DNA of 64,000 nucleotides from Bombus terrestris (Eukaryota; Arthropoda; Insecta; Hymenoptera; Apidae). A model generated the notes under the pieces. The model ran no database searches. It worked only from the letters and a program-made list of their open reading frames with translations, and was not told the origin of the DNA. Of the stretch, positions 12,701-25,344 are shown piece by piece. Position numbers and translations under genes: made by a program. Where the stretch lies: the NCBI RefSeq assembly GCF_910591885.1, contig NC_063279.1:5642001-5706000 (forward strand). The letters are read 5' to 3'. How positions within the stretch are numbered: the stretch's first letter is position 1; the number at the start of each line of letters is the position of its first letter.

Positions 12701-14822
12701 GTCAGTTGGCGAGATATAGCTGACCTCCTTGTAAATGTGTATATATATGTGTATATATATATATATAAGTAAGCAATGGAGATCGAGATGGAGAAAGTGG
12801 ATTGTATATTCTCCAAACAGATTTTTCATTCGACATAAAAAAACAAGATGTACATTCCACTTTCGTTCCTGCTGGTTATCTTTGAAACAGATTACTAGGA
12901 ACAGTAAAACATAAATTTCTATATGACATTGAAAGATCATTTCAATGAGTAAAACCTGCGTGATAAATCATATATTTCTTTTTATAAATCATTAATCATT
13001 TTATAAGTAACTGCGAATGACAATAAGTAATAATGTTCGGTTTTTATTAACTATCAAGAAACTTACGTTGTTATTGTTATATTTTTGTCGATAAATAGGA
13101 AGCACATAAAGCAGATAGGCCTCAAGTTCCAACCATAAAAAGATTATGACAAATATATAATTGCGTATAAAATACGCAATTTATAAAATTTTTCCCATCA
13201 AGTGATCTAGGATAATGTATAAATTGTAAAAAACGGATTAGCTGATGTTACACGGTTTTGCATTGAACAAATAATTTGCAGGAAATTAGTCAAAACAAAG
13301 CCGACGAAACATCCTGTTCAAGATTATGCAACTAGTCCGTCGCGTCGGCTCTTGTTGACCCCGAATCGGTGTCTCTCCCTTAACTTCGTTTCGTTACACG
13401 TCCTCTCGCTAATTATCGCGGCGCGATTGCGAGACGTCTGCCGGTTTCTCGATTTTGTATCCTAACCGTGAGAAAGTGCATCGAACGCAAACGAAAGGAG
13501 ACGAAACGCTACTCTCGCATTGTACGATCTGTTAACGAGTTACCAACCAACTACAGGCTCACCTGCGCTAGACCTTGCCTGAATAAAGTCCAAACGATTC
13601 TAAATAATTTCAAACGAGGAAAATGTACCTAAATTATGAGAGAGTCTTTACAGACCAGTAACTTATGAATTTTTAGGATATCTATACTTTTATGAGGGAT
13701 TATTTATAAGGAGAAAGAAATTTACTACGTACATACATATCCTAAAAGTTGCATTAAAAATGACGATTCGAAGTTAACTCATTATGGATTAAGTAGTGAA
13801 ATAGCGAATAAGAAATATGTAAACGTGACATTAATGTACAGTAATGGATTTGAAAATCTGAAGGTGCACAAATTTTCACGCTTGAAAATGAAATATTGTG
13901 TTAACGTAACGTTGGTCTTTAATGAGTTAAGATCAAAATATATAAATAACAAGTATTTGTTATAGTACTGTGTGTATACGTCTAATGTATTTGTAAATTT
14001 GTATTATATTCATATCTCAAATGAAAACAAGTATTAATTACATATAGTCAAATATGGTTAGGTTAACCTTTAGGTGGATGCACATAGCGTTAAAATAAAA
14101 AAAGAAAATTAATTATCCAGGTACTATAATCAGAAGAGAATAATCTGATATACACATGTTTGCACAATAGACGAATGCTGTTTTAGGTTGAAAAATATAC
14201 GATCGTGAGATTGCGCGAGAGTTTTGTCGGCATGTATCGGGCCGGTTTAACCTCAATTTCTTTTAGTTGCCAGAGAACGTGCCGGGGCATCTAAATGCCC
14301 CGGATTCACGGAAGAGGATTGTGTTTTGTCCGTCGTCAACATTGTCGCGGATATGTTTTGAAATCGTGATGAGAAATGTTAAACTTTGAGACAATGATCA
14401 ATACAATTAAAATGAAATTGTATGATGTCCAAAGAATATTTTTAGCTTGTCATTCGAAATTCAGAATTTTTCTTTATTTCCATATCCTTTTCTAGTACAT
14501 TTACAGTTTGTTTGACGAATAAATTGACTTTTATGTTATGTTTTAGTAGTTTCATTTTAAAATTTGATTTATAATTAGAAACTAAGCTTCAAAGAGATTT
14601 ATTCATACAAAATATCAAGAAAAAATATGATCCTAGCGTTTTAGCTACAAAGAGAGCCGAAAGTTCAAAACGAAAAATTTACTCACGGTTTGCACATTTC
14701 TGCGGTACAGGAAGAGACAGGAATCTTCCTGGTCTGTTGCTTTGTGGCCGAATTTCGTTTATTGCTGGTTGGGCGTACACTAACGCCGCGAAGAATAACA
14801 CGGCCAGCGGCGCCAATATCAT
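746..14822 (-). CDS. Secreted C-type lectin-domain protein, 3 coding exons, 232 aa
   Basis: Coding exons on the minus strand are 14687-14822, 4520-4699 and 746-1128. All introns are GT-AG, the phases agree, and the total is 699 nt including TAA. Residues 1-17 (MILAPLAVLFFAALVYA) form a signal peptide. The C-type lectin fold runs from about residue 43 to 213. It includes the ARNICREYC helix, the DVPYIWTSGRLCDF strand typical of insect family members, a QPD tripeptide at 171-173 where sugar specificity is set, WHD at 200-202, and Cys at 186, 205 and 213. In characterised C-type lectins QPD goes with galactose-type binding and EPN with mannose; ligand binding here is inference. The first ATG is chosen because it starts the signal peptide; TTTCTCAG directly before it looks like a splice acceptor, so an upstream 5' UTR exon is likely. 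A role in immunity or cuticle is possible but not shown. Confidence 0.93.
1129..4519 (-). other. Lectin gene intron 2
   Basis: 3.4 kb intron, with its donor at 4518-4519 (GTAAGC on the minus strand) and its acceptor at 1129-1130. It is AT-rich, with a poly-A run near 1967-1977 and no coding exon that I could support. A plus-strand TATA-type core promoter-like site lies at 1658-1687. Confidence 0.8.
1658..1687 (+). promoter_or_regulatory. TATA-box core promoter-like site inside the lectin intron
   Basis: TATATAAG at 1658-1665 is followed 29 bases later by an initiator-like TCAA with its A at 1687. No downstream reading frame supports a protein; the first ATG at 1770 opens only 34 codons. It may be chance, or the start of an antisense noncoding RNA. 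Confidence 0.2.
4700..14686 (-). other. Lectin gene intron 1 (10 kb)
   Basis: The donor is GTGAGT just below 14687 and the acceptor is the AG next to 4699. Nearly all is AT-rich with simple A/T runs (about 4879-4898) and (AT)n near 12740-12768. Two patches near 11340-11660 and 13290-13620 are clearly richer in C and G than the surroundings and could be intronic regulatory DNA. I found no exon with both splice sites and a coherent frame. A 9 bp hairpin sits at 14282-14303. Confidence 0.75.
14282..14303. repeat. GC-rich inverted repeat (hairpin)
   Basis: CCGGGGCAT at 14282-14290 is the exact reverse complement of ATGCCCCGG at 14295-14303, with a 4 nt spacer. A perfect G/C-rich 9 bp stem stands out in this AT-rich intron. 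Confidence 0.7.
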
Positions 14823-16904
14823 CTGAGAAATAAATTAACAATTGAAAAAAACAATAAATTAAACAAAGATTAATATACACTGCCTATACAATTACTTTTA
14901 AGAAATATAATTATATTTGTACTTTCATTTTAATTTACTCATTGAAGACGCTAATTAAAAAACTACAATCGAAATAATTTGGAATATAATTTTGGAAGCA
15001 AAGGGGACGATATCATCTATATAAATAATAAATCTATATAAATCTATATAAATAAAGATTAAAGAAATCTATTACAAAATGACGAAGTGTTCCAAAATTA
15101 CATATTTCATAAAGTAAGTCAAACCCTTTAATTTCTTATGCGAATTGAAATCAGAATCTCTTAACACATACTACATACTACTTCAACAGAAACATCTTCG
15201 TATACATCGATGACAACAGGATGATCTATCGCACCATCTTTCAATTTAGCATTCGAGCCAACCAGCATCAATACGATCCTATAAGATCGAAGTATCGAAG
15301 CGATGGAAAGTTAATTATAATTTTAAAACACCTTGTCATAGACATATGCAATTGTCGTTCACATCGTGACCAAAAACAGGTGAGAGTTTTGTTGGTTAAA
15401 AGTGACACGAAGATGAGGTCGTGACTCCGTATATGTACCTATTAATACCTATGTTTAGTTTCTATAAGTCAACAAAAAGAGTTTCACTCGGGGAGTGCCA
15501 ATTTTGTTGAAAGACGAACGTTTTGCACGTGACTTTTTTACGGATAGATAGTAGTATCGCCACTGTCTTACGTGCCAACTGTTACATGTAGTGATTCGGT
15601 AATTGGCGGGGACTTTTTCGTTGTAAGCCTGGCTAACGACCGAACGTTCTCTTGTACGGTCGAACGTAATGATTTTCGACGCGTCGAGAGTCGCTTCATC
15701 GCTTCCTCCAAGAAAAATGAGATAACGCGTGAAGCAAGAATCTTCTTATGTAATAGGGGATAAAAGAAATTGCACAATTGATATAAAATTCGCAAAAAGC
15801 GAATTGAAGACTAGTTTGTATACTATTCTTGTAGTTCGTATTGCGATGAATCATTTAGAAACTAGGTAAAGGAAAAAATTAAATTTTTATAGAAATATTC
15901 TTAGATATCAGTTCTTCCTGTTTATTATTTTGACTTTAACAAAGTGACGCATAATTAAATGCATATAATTCATTAATTGATATATCCAGCTTATCATAAG
16001 ACTCTGTTATATTGTTTTTCATTGCCGTACTAATACTATTAATGTTAATATTAATAGTAGGTATTAAAGATAGACTAAATTTTCTTTTTATCATTATTTA
16101 TGAATGATTTTGATCAATGATCTTTATCATTTAACAGAACAAATAAATTATATATCATAGTATTCACTGATAATTTTTGGATAAAAAATAAAAAGTACGA
16201 AACTTTCTTCTTTGTATCAAAGATATAAACCACAAAACAACCATATACTCATTTCTACCTAAATAATATTAGTTATCAGATCTGTGAGACTATATAGTCT
16301 GGATACAATGAAAAATCTCCATTCATTCATAAAAATTTATTTTCTTAAATGTTACTTTTAAATATACTAATGCCTTACTAACTACAATAAAATTAGAATT
16401 TCTTCTTTTAAACGTCATCAAATAATCTTGCATTTTTATTTCACCTTAATTTTACTTTAAAAACATTAAACACTTAAAATGTTATTATTCAAAAAGACCT
16501 TATTTTTCTCTATGCAAACGTTTCAAGCAACTTCCATAAAAATCCAATCGAACAAGAACTTACAACCTATACACGAAACCATTACCATCCTCATTGAATT
16601 AATTTATCGGTAGTATTCGTCACGCAGAAGCGTGCATTATTCAAGCCTGCGATACTCTACGAGATGTAGGTACATACATACATATATACATATATTACAT
16701 ATTCAGTTTATTGCACTTTTTCTATTTTTATTTTTTCCCTTTTTCGTTTAGCACTTTGCGATTGATATTCCGTAGATGACTTTAAAAAAATCGTGAGAAC
16801 CGGAATTCCAAAAAATGAAAGGAAAATAAAACGATACAAGCTCACGCACAGGTATACGTATACTTTCTTTTCTTTTCCTTTTCTGATCATTTCGAAACAC
16901 TCAC
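14823..16904 (-). other. Probable 5' UTR intron of the lectin gene
   Basis: A strong minus-strand donor (GAGACAAG followed by GTGAGTG, exon edge at 16905) and an acceptor-like TTTCTCAG ending directly before the start codon at 14822 bracket this stretch. It is AT-rich and contains no supported coding sequence. A small palindrome, ACTATTAAT/ATTAATAGT, occurs near 16033-16056. Confidence 0.55.
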
Positions 16905-17038
16905 CTTGTCTCACTTGTCTTTCTTTTTCCGGTTTATTTCTCGGATTAAAACGGGATGGACGACGAGATTGACGATTAAAGAAACGTGCTCACTGATAGG
17001 GTTATGAAGAGACAGGCACCTTCACCGTCGATTATATA
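16905..17038 (-). promoter_or_regulatory. Probable lectin gene promoter and non-coding first exon
   Basis: On the minus strand TATATAA begins at 17038. Initiator-like TCAT (A at 17005) lies 33 bases downstream and TCAGT (A at 16994) 44 bases downstream. About 90-100 bases later a consensus donor, GTGAGTG, follows the exon end at 16905. TATA, initiator and donor in the right order upstream of a gene whose ATG abuts an acceptor make a first exon of roughly 16905-17005 likely. The exact start site is not determined. Confidence 0.5.
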
Positions 17039-19690
17039 GAAATAGTCCCCACCATCTCGTAGATTCATCCCACCCTGGGCTACAAGGACCCATCGAGACT
17101 CTTCTTAGCTCAACCTTAGTCATAATTGGCTTAATAATCGAGGGTTAGGTTTTTCGTGATTTTCACGTGCTTTTGTCGCGTTTATTGTTCGAGAAGGTAG
17201 GTTATGATTGAAAAATATCTTTTTAAATACGTTTATGTTAATATATGTTTTCTTTGTTTTTCTGGTGTCAGTAAGTTGGAGTGGATCGGTATTGGTAATT
17301 GGTATTCGTGTAACCCGGAAGTCTGAAAGCATAGTTTCTATTAGTAATTTGAATGGTATTTGTTAAGAGAATGTGTCGATACAGGTTACAGGTAAGAGAG
17401 AATACTGGAGAGAATACTAGAATAAGAGAGAATAATTAATTTCGGAGATAAATTTTTGGTTATGATTATATTTATAGATTCAATAGTATATAAATAGAGT
17501 TAGAGTGCACGAAGAAATTAATTTTAATAGAATGTATATGAAAAATGTTAAAGTACTTTTTATCTTATGTTCTAAAATGATTTTTTCTTTAATATCCTTG
17601 TTAGTCACATAAATCACTGAAATGGACAAAAAATTTATCTAAAATTCAAAATTTTAAGAATAATATTTATGTAAAATAAAACGTGACAATATCCAATTTC
17701 TTTATGTCTCACCTTTTTAATGAACAAGTTTTATTAACATTGCTGAGACAATCAACATTGTAACTAAAGTAATATTTATTCGATATCTCTAAATTTGTTT
17801 ATATTGTAAGGTTTAATGCGTTGTTATTTTAGACAATTGTAAAATTTAGTAGGACAAATAACAAGATTAATATTTCTGTGGTTTCCTGGCCATTGGTTAG
17901 GCGCGAGTCGATAATTGACTCTCGACCCAGAAGAAACGTATTTTCCCTGCATTCCATCACATTTACAGTTAAATGCATTTTCGCTTGTTCGCGTAAATAT
18001 TCTATGTAACATGCAAACATCGCCTGCAAGCTTTCCTTTTCGCTTAAGTCGTTATATTATCCGTGAAAAATACGCGATAGATCGCTCTTTGTTTCGCTTC
18101 ATGTGCGAATTTGAGTTGTTTCTGAGTTGAATTTGATTTGCTTCGAAGAATGTTGAAATGTTGAAAAAACATGTAGGAAGCAATGAATAATAGATGATTT
18201 GGATACTTGACAATTTACGGATATTTATGTAACACAGCACACCTTTTTGTCCATTCAGGAAAAAGTATTGTGTAAATTTTCCCAAATTTTCTTTGCTTTA
18301 CAACTGAAATTTCTAAAATGATTTTAACATAGCTAGATATATATAGGTTTCTTCTTTTATTTAACATCTCTGCGATGAATAATAAAATAGAACCATATTA
18401 GTCTTATGTAAGATTGGATCTGATTATTTCTTTTGTTGAATATCAATCTCAAAGAAGAGAAACATTAACGTCATTTGCATAAGAAAGAAATATTCTGGAA
18501 TTATTATACTATCGAAATTTTATTCTAATTACATGAAATTTTACTCATCTTTCGGTAGTTTTCTTTGTACTTTTTCCATGAAGTTACTTACATGGAAATG
18601 ATCACTTTAATTATGGAGATGCGTTAAAATTAATGTTTGTTGCGTGACTGTGGCGATCGTTACATAACGCTGCATAAAAAATCGTATTGCCATTTTAATC
18701 GATACTATATATATTCTTTTTGAAATTCACAAAATTTATGCCTTCGATTCTCCACGTGGGAAGTTCTTTATGATATTGTACTTGAATTTTATCGCGACAT
18801 TCGTGAAATACAAGAGCGTTTCACCTCCACAAATTAAAGCTTTTGCAAATCAGAGGAATTAATGTTTATATTATGCATCGAAGATTTAAAGATTTCAAAA
18901 TAAATAATATAAGATAAAAAAAATATATTTTGCATTATACATATACATATATAATATAAATGAAATTAAACTTTTCTGTTTGTGTTCGTATGTTTATATA
19001 TATATATATATTTTAATATACAATATCATTTAATATTTCGAAATTCTTTTTCAATATTTCTAAAAAATCCCAAACGTTACAAATATATCTTACGCCATCA
19101 ACTGGCTTCTACATTTACGTATATTTTAAGAACGTCATGTTATCAAATTTGCAATAAATTCATGACATAATATGCCATAAACATCCTCCTTTGCTGGTTA
19201 CAGTAAATTCAATGCAAAATCTGTCGTACAATTTTCGTACGCTTTTCATTATGTAACAAATGACACGCTTCGTATCGATGGTCATCCTTGCACAGAATAA
19301 ATGGAAGCCGATTAATGAAAAAACGACAGAAGAAAGGAAAGGGAAAGAGATGATAGATACAAAACGCACGTAATTTGTTACGTAACGTAACGAACCAGAT
19401 GTTCGTAATTCCGCGAGGATCTCATCATCTTCTCTTGGAGAGGAATAAAATGGAAAAGGTCACTTTTGATCTTGATCGGCTATATGCGAATTTCAGAAAG
19501 ACTGGACATTGCGTCTACGTGTTTTGTTCCCTGCTCTCTTCGGCCTTCTTTATCGGTGACCTTGAGGATGCACCGCCTCGTTAACTTTCACCGTAGTAAT
19601 CGAAGATACCGACGAGAACAGGATGGTAGTCAATGTCACCTGTGATTCAATTATATTATAGTACGGTATATTTATTATGTTTTGTTTATT

Positions 19691-19728
19691 CATCGAGAAC
19701 CATTGATCGAGAACCATTGATCGAGAAC
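19691..19728. repeat. Short tandem repeat, 14 bp unit, about 3 copies
   Basis: The unit GATCGAGAACCATT is repeated almost exactly about three times, the last copy diverging at its end. Local slippage origin is likely. Confidence 0.7.
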
Positions 19729-20786
19729 ACAGTTTGGATGAACATAGTATTTGATGACCATAGGGGAATGACATGATCTTTATAAAGGATATTATAGAGT
19801 AACAATTAAAAATTTTGACTGTAAAATTTTTTAATTTCGATACACCGTCAATTAATCTTGTATTAGCGATATTAATATGTATACTTATATTCGTTTGGTT
19901 TCTGAATTTGGATTTCACGTAAACATTAATGATCTTCAGGCTAATTGTACGATTGGTTTTATATAATACTTCGTAGGTGTATCGTTTATTTTTACAAGAC
20001 TTACATGTATCTTTAGGCTAAAGAAATCGTACGATGAATAATACAATTAACAATAAGCAGAAATGGATTTATCATACTTTGTTATCTTTATAATCTTTAT
20101 CTATAACGTTGGTAGTTATCCATTGATCATATTGGGTTTTCCCAGATAAAAAGAATAACCATTTATGTAATTTGAATTATTCGTTCTCACGTTAAGAAGA
20201 TCAAGCTATTCTCCATACCATATCATATACGTATGAGGCTATTATCGAACAACAGTTTGATTATTTAGTCATTTACGCAGAAGTATGCTGCACGCGTATT
20301 TAAAGACGTTTAAACGCACATTTGCAGTCATTGAACGCATCAGGATACGTGTCAATCACGTCAGATGCTTTATGAACCATACTTAAATAATGTAAAACGA
20401 TAAAACTGGCTATTCTTAGACATAGTACGCTGGAACGCCTATTATCGCGACAAGGAAAAGAAGCTTTTGCTTCCATAATTTCTTTTCTCGTCATTCTTTT
20501 GTTATACGTAAAATTTTAAGTCACTAAACAATCTTTTGTTTTTCAAAATGTAGGTGCATTTTTGAACAAAAGAGAAGGATGTTTTAAGAGACGTTAATGA
20601 AAATAAATTATGATAAATAGAAAGAGAAATGGCATTTCAAACGAAAGTTATTCTACCGTTGTTTGTCTTTTGGTTCAAATAGGAAAAGCAAAGGAAATAG
20701 ATACGTGGGTTTCACATGAGTTAAGCGATCTATAGGAGCTCAGACTTAGCGGGTATAATCATTCGATGAAATAAATGGGATCTATT

Positions 20787-20816
20787 TATAAAAGGTACCG
20801 TCTCTAGTATAACAGT
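20787..20816 (+). promoter_or_regulatory. Orphan TATA plus initiator site
   Basis: TATAAAAG at 20787-20794 is followed by ACAGT with its A at 20814, 27 bases from the first T. This matches a TATA/arthropod-initiator core promoter closely. No coherent protein starts downstream before an early stop, so any product would be noncoding or spliced to an exon I did not recognise. Confidence 0.3.
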
Positions 20817-23800
20817 GAATCTTATGTCACGAGATAAAACTTCCTGAATCGAATGATTTAACAAAGATACATATTAAATTAAAACCACCGTTCCTCGTCA
20901 AAACAAACACGTAGTTAACATTGAATGATCATCTACGCAACTTATCGATTGCAATTTTCTACAACTTGAAACTACTGCAGTTGCTATAGAGAATGAGTTT
21001 GTTGGTAAACAAATGACAACTAATTTTGTGACACGACAATACAGTTATCATTTGAGAGAATAAATTTTTAATTGAATAATTTCCTAATGACAAACAATCG
21101 ACGTGTACGGAAGAGAAAGGCAAATTTTCTATTGGAGTTTGCAATAACAACGCTCTGTTCACGAATACGTGGAAATGTTGTGATCACCGATTGATGTAAC
21201 GTTTTCATCGTAGAATCGGTAATTCCTCGAACACTTGTTACTCACCGATACGTGCTCTTAATACCTGCAAAGGGAAACTTTCAATTTCGTGTTTGAAATC
21301 CATAAATTCACTTTGGTTCGTCCTGGAAAATGCCGATTGCTGTTCTTGAATTCGAATCTCGCTTTCCCGAATGAATTAAAGACCGTGGAATCGAGATAAT
21401 TCTTTATTTCCAAATTTTCCCCAAAGCCCGAATTAAACAAAAATAATACAAAACAAGTACGGTCATCGAACGTTTATTATCTTTTTTTAATATTAGTATT
21501 TTAAAACGACTAAAAATAATCTATGCAACCTGACAAACGTAGCATCTACATGTCAGACTCGAAATATGCGGTTTGAGACTTAACGATAAGGGTCGTCGAA
21601 TAATAAATAATTAATTATCGTTGGCGATCCTTGAATTTAGTTGCTTCGAACGACCGGTTTTGTTCGCGTTCGCGACGAATGATAAACGAGCGAAGTAACG
21701 TTTAAAACTTCGGTAAACAGCATCACGAGATCGTCTCAATTGTCGCCGGGGAGAAAGGCCGCCTTAAGGTCGCACGAAATTACGAAATTCCAGAAAGCAT
21801 TTGTTTCCGACCCTTAAATGTCGCCTGTACTTCATTTAGATTAGGTACGTAGCCGACAGGGAACATCCTTTTACGCTTCATGTCCTTGCATGCTTGTGAT
21901 TTACGCCATTTAATGGACAGTCATGACGCGCTGGCTTAAATAACTTCGCGAACACGATAAACTTGAAATTTTTCAAATGTGTCCGCTCCTTCATCGGATA
22001 ATTATCGAATACATTGACTGTGATTTATCTTCTATAGTATTCTATAGTATAGTATTAGCGATTGATGTATTTGCGTTGACTTACAACTTCGGTTCAGTGA
22101 TTGTCACGTTAATAGTAAAGTTGAAATAGTTGAGTGCCTTTTGAATGTATCTGGTTTTGCAACCAATGCTCAATCCTTCTCTATTCTCTCGTATTTAATT
22201 TTTCAATAAAATGATAACTAATAATAGCGATTAAAAGTCAGTAGTGCAATTCTGAAATGCGTCTGTCAGAATTAATTTTAATTAATTTTAATAATCGTAG
22301 AAATAAGATGCCAGTAAGTTGCTCGAGCATATTTGTTCTAAAGGTGGATTATTATATTTCCTGCTTGTATTATCTATCATTATGAAATCTTATCTTGAAA
22401 TTATTTAGAAATCTTTTTAACAATTGTCGCTTAAGAGTCATACTATTACAGTTGTCCTAAGATCATCGTTAAGTACCTGACGGTGACTGGTTTTTTCAAT
22501 AAAACGTAGATGTTGTCACATTAGGATAAAACTAAATTTCTGCAGAAAAATTACATAAATGGGGAAAGCAACCGAAGAACGAAGCAGTCGAAGGTAGTAA
22601 TTAAAACTTCATCATCATCATCATTATGAGCAATCTCTATTTAAAAGGTGAATTCAAAATGCTCGTAACAGTGTCCAATTCAATTAATCATTTTCTCCGT
22701 TTTCAATAGTTTTTAGCCTCCGTCTTGACGAAGAGATTACAAATAAAGATAACAAAGTAAAAACACCGAAAAAAAAGAAGTAAAATTTTGTATCTAAATT
22801 TTTTTGGCGAGAAGATGCAAAGGAAATAAAATGTGTAAAAGGAGCAAAATTTGCATATATTATGTAAACAGGAAAATTATCATTTATTTTCAATTTATAT
22901 TGAAAGAAACATAATTTAGCATATTTTATTATATTAATTTATAATTTCTAAAGTTACGTTCGTCTGTCATTCGATGTCAAATACATTATCGTCTGTCTCT
23001 TCTTTCTTTTTTTAGATGAAATATGTAGTGAAGTTGCGTATCTAAAACAATAAACATTGTCTCGAGACAATGGTGTGAATTATTATGCATCTCGATAGCA
23101 CGATTTCGCCTCGGTACACCAGTTACGAAAGTCAGCGCTACGATGTACGTTTCCTTTTCGCTGCGATCTCTAAAATGACTCGTCTTTCATTGATCTTGCG
23201 ATTATAAGATATTCGAAATCTAATTTTCTTGCGTAAATGAATCCTTCGGTACAATACACGAAAGGCTTGGCCAATCTAAATATTCGAATGGATTCTGTAT
23301 TTTTGTTTTGACAATCGATGACGCTTGAAAAATAAATTAGGAGCTTCGTATCTTCAGATATTCAAACGAATACATAGTGCACGTTTTGCAATAATGGCTT
23401 GTTTCTACCTTTAAGTTATTATTTTATTTCGAAACTAACACAACTTTTGGCCATTTTATATCACGGTATCTCTACTTAAAAAATTCTGATTTACCAATAG
23501 TGAAATACGGAATTAAAAATAATAAATAAGTTTCAAAAATAAGTAAAATAAAAAATAAGTTTCAAGGATAATTTCAGATCAAAGATTCCTCTAATTAAAA
23601 AATTGCTTCAATAGACTGACAAAATGTTTTTATCACACGTTCACGCGCATCATTGACGAACACAATAGCGCAAAAAGAACTTTGCTCTTGTGCACTTTGT
23701 TAATTATGTCGGATCTTATTAGGTTATTCTCCGTTTCCGTTCTCCAATTATCTAAGCTTCAAACGTTTCACGTTCGAGGATGTATTTCTCACGGAAACGC

Positions 23801-25344
23801 AATTGCAAGAGAGCCGCTTTGGCGGAGCTACGAGATGATAGATCCTCGAAATTTCTCAATAACCGCCTTTTACTCGAAATTTTTATCGCGCGAGGACGTT
23901 CGATTTCCAAACGATCTAATTATAATTTATCTAAAAAAATTTCTTCCCCAAATTGTATTGACCGATAACATAGTAGAATGCCTATTCTATAAATGTTAGA
24001 ACCTTTATCAATCATATAAAATATGTACAAGATGTTTTGCAGATAGAATTTCTTTGTTACAAATATTCAATCATATCTCTTTGACTTATTTTTGTAAAGG
24101 TTTAAAAAAATATTCCTTTAACGAACACCCTAACGAAATAATTAGTAACCGTTTGTCGATTCGATCGATTATATCGAGAGAAGTCAAGGAAGATAAAACA
24201 CATTGCTGAACATCTCCGCAAGGATCATTTAATTATTCTCCGAGTCTTATAATAGCGCAGCATGTTTTATTTATACAAAATTAAGGATGCTCGTAAAGAA
24301 TTTTCAAGGGAAATAAGGATTGCTTCTTGCTGTAAATCGAGTTTTTAACGAGAGACGATGCTACTTCCACGAAGCAAGTGATCGCAAGTGATTCAAGGGC
24401 AATATGATTTATTAAATGTCACAGGAAATTATATAGTTGGATTTGGTCATCGCGCGTAAAATTATTATATTTGTTATTGCTATTAAAAATATTAAAATTA
24501 TCGTCCAGATTCATTAGCAGATTTTTATCTGCTGCATAATCTGTGCTTTAACGAACGTGTTGCAGCCTCAGTTTTATGTGGGAGTGGCTATCGTGGCATT
24601 CTATTATAATGCATTACTATACGATGCATAGAACATCCGCGATAATCCAGTAGACCGCGGAGATTCGTAAAAGGAGAATATCCTGGAATGCAGAGCATCC
24701 TTGATTCACGATTAACCGCAGACATCTGACGAAACTGCAACGATGGATGGACTTGCAAAACAGCATTTAACACGGATGTCGCAACATTGTACGCGCGGAT
24801 GGGAAGATCGAACGATTACTAGATCGATCTTGAACGATCTTCGAAGGATCGACAAAGTCACAAAGGGATACGTCCATCCTTTTTTATCTTTATATCGATT
24901 CCATGGAGAAGTTTCATGAATATACAGTGCGTTTTACAGTTATAAAAGCCTGAAACCTTAAAATTTTCAATCCTTGTACCGGTATAAGGTACAAAATATG
25001 AAATCTGATTAGGAACAAATACCGCAGTATTGAATAATTAAATTCATCGAAAACGAGGGAAGATGTATTATTAAGTTACTGTTACAATTCTTTTTCTTTA
25101 TTTACTTTTTATTTTACTATCAATTCTCGCATTGAGAATTATAAGTAATTTTCTCTGGCGTGGCGCAGTGACATGGCTAATTATTTATAATAAGTTAATA
25201 CTTATTATAGACAAGTATAATTTATAAATAATTATTATAGATAAGTAAATATTACTTAATCTTAATATCAAATTAAATCTTGTACTTAGGTCTAACAGGT
25301 AGTGCTTGTTTAGCCTGCGGATCTGGTCCGACGTGTTAAGTAAT

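Larger units (their letters stand above)
17039..25169. other. Intergenic, no supported gene
   Basis: About 8 kb of AT-rich DNA. Open frames of 60-120 codons occur, but they are Ile/Phe/Tyr/Asn-rich, lack domains and splice partners, and look random. Contents include (AT)n near 18991-19012, a 14 bp unit (GATCGAGAACCATT) repeated about three times near 19691-19728, a (CAT)n run near 22611-22624, and a plus-strand core promoter-like site at 20787-20816. Confidence 0.6.

Noticed and set aside
19550..19918. 122-codon minus-strand frame
   Set aside because: Rich in Ile, Ser, Asn and Phe as expected of random AT-rich DNA; no domain or gene context.
23682..23999. 105-codon plus-strand frame with a hydrophobic start
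   Set aside because: It begins with a non-ATG codon, and no splice or promoter context supports a secreted peptide.
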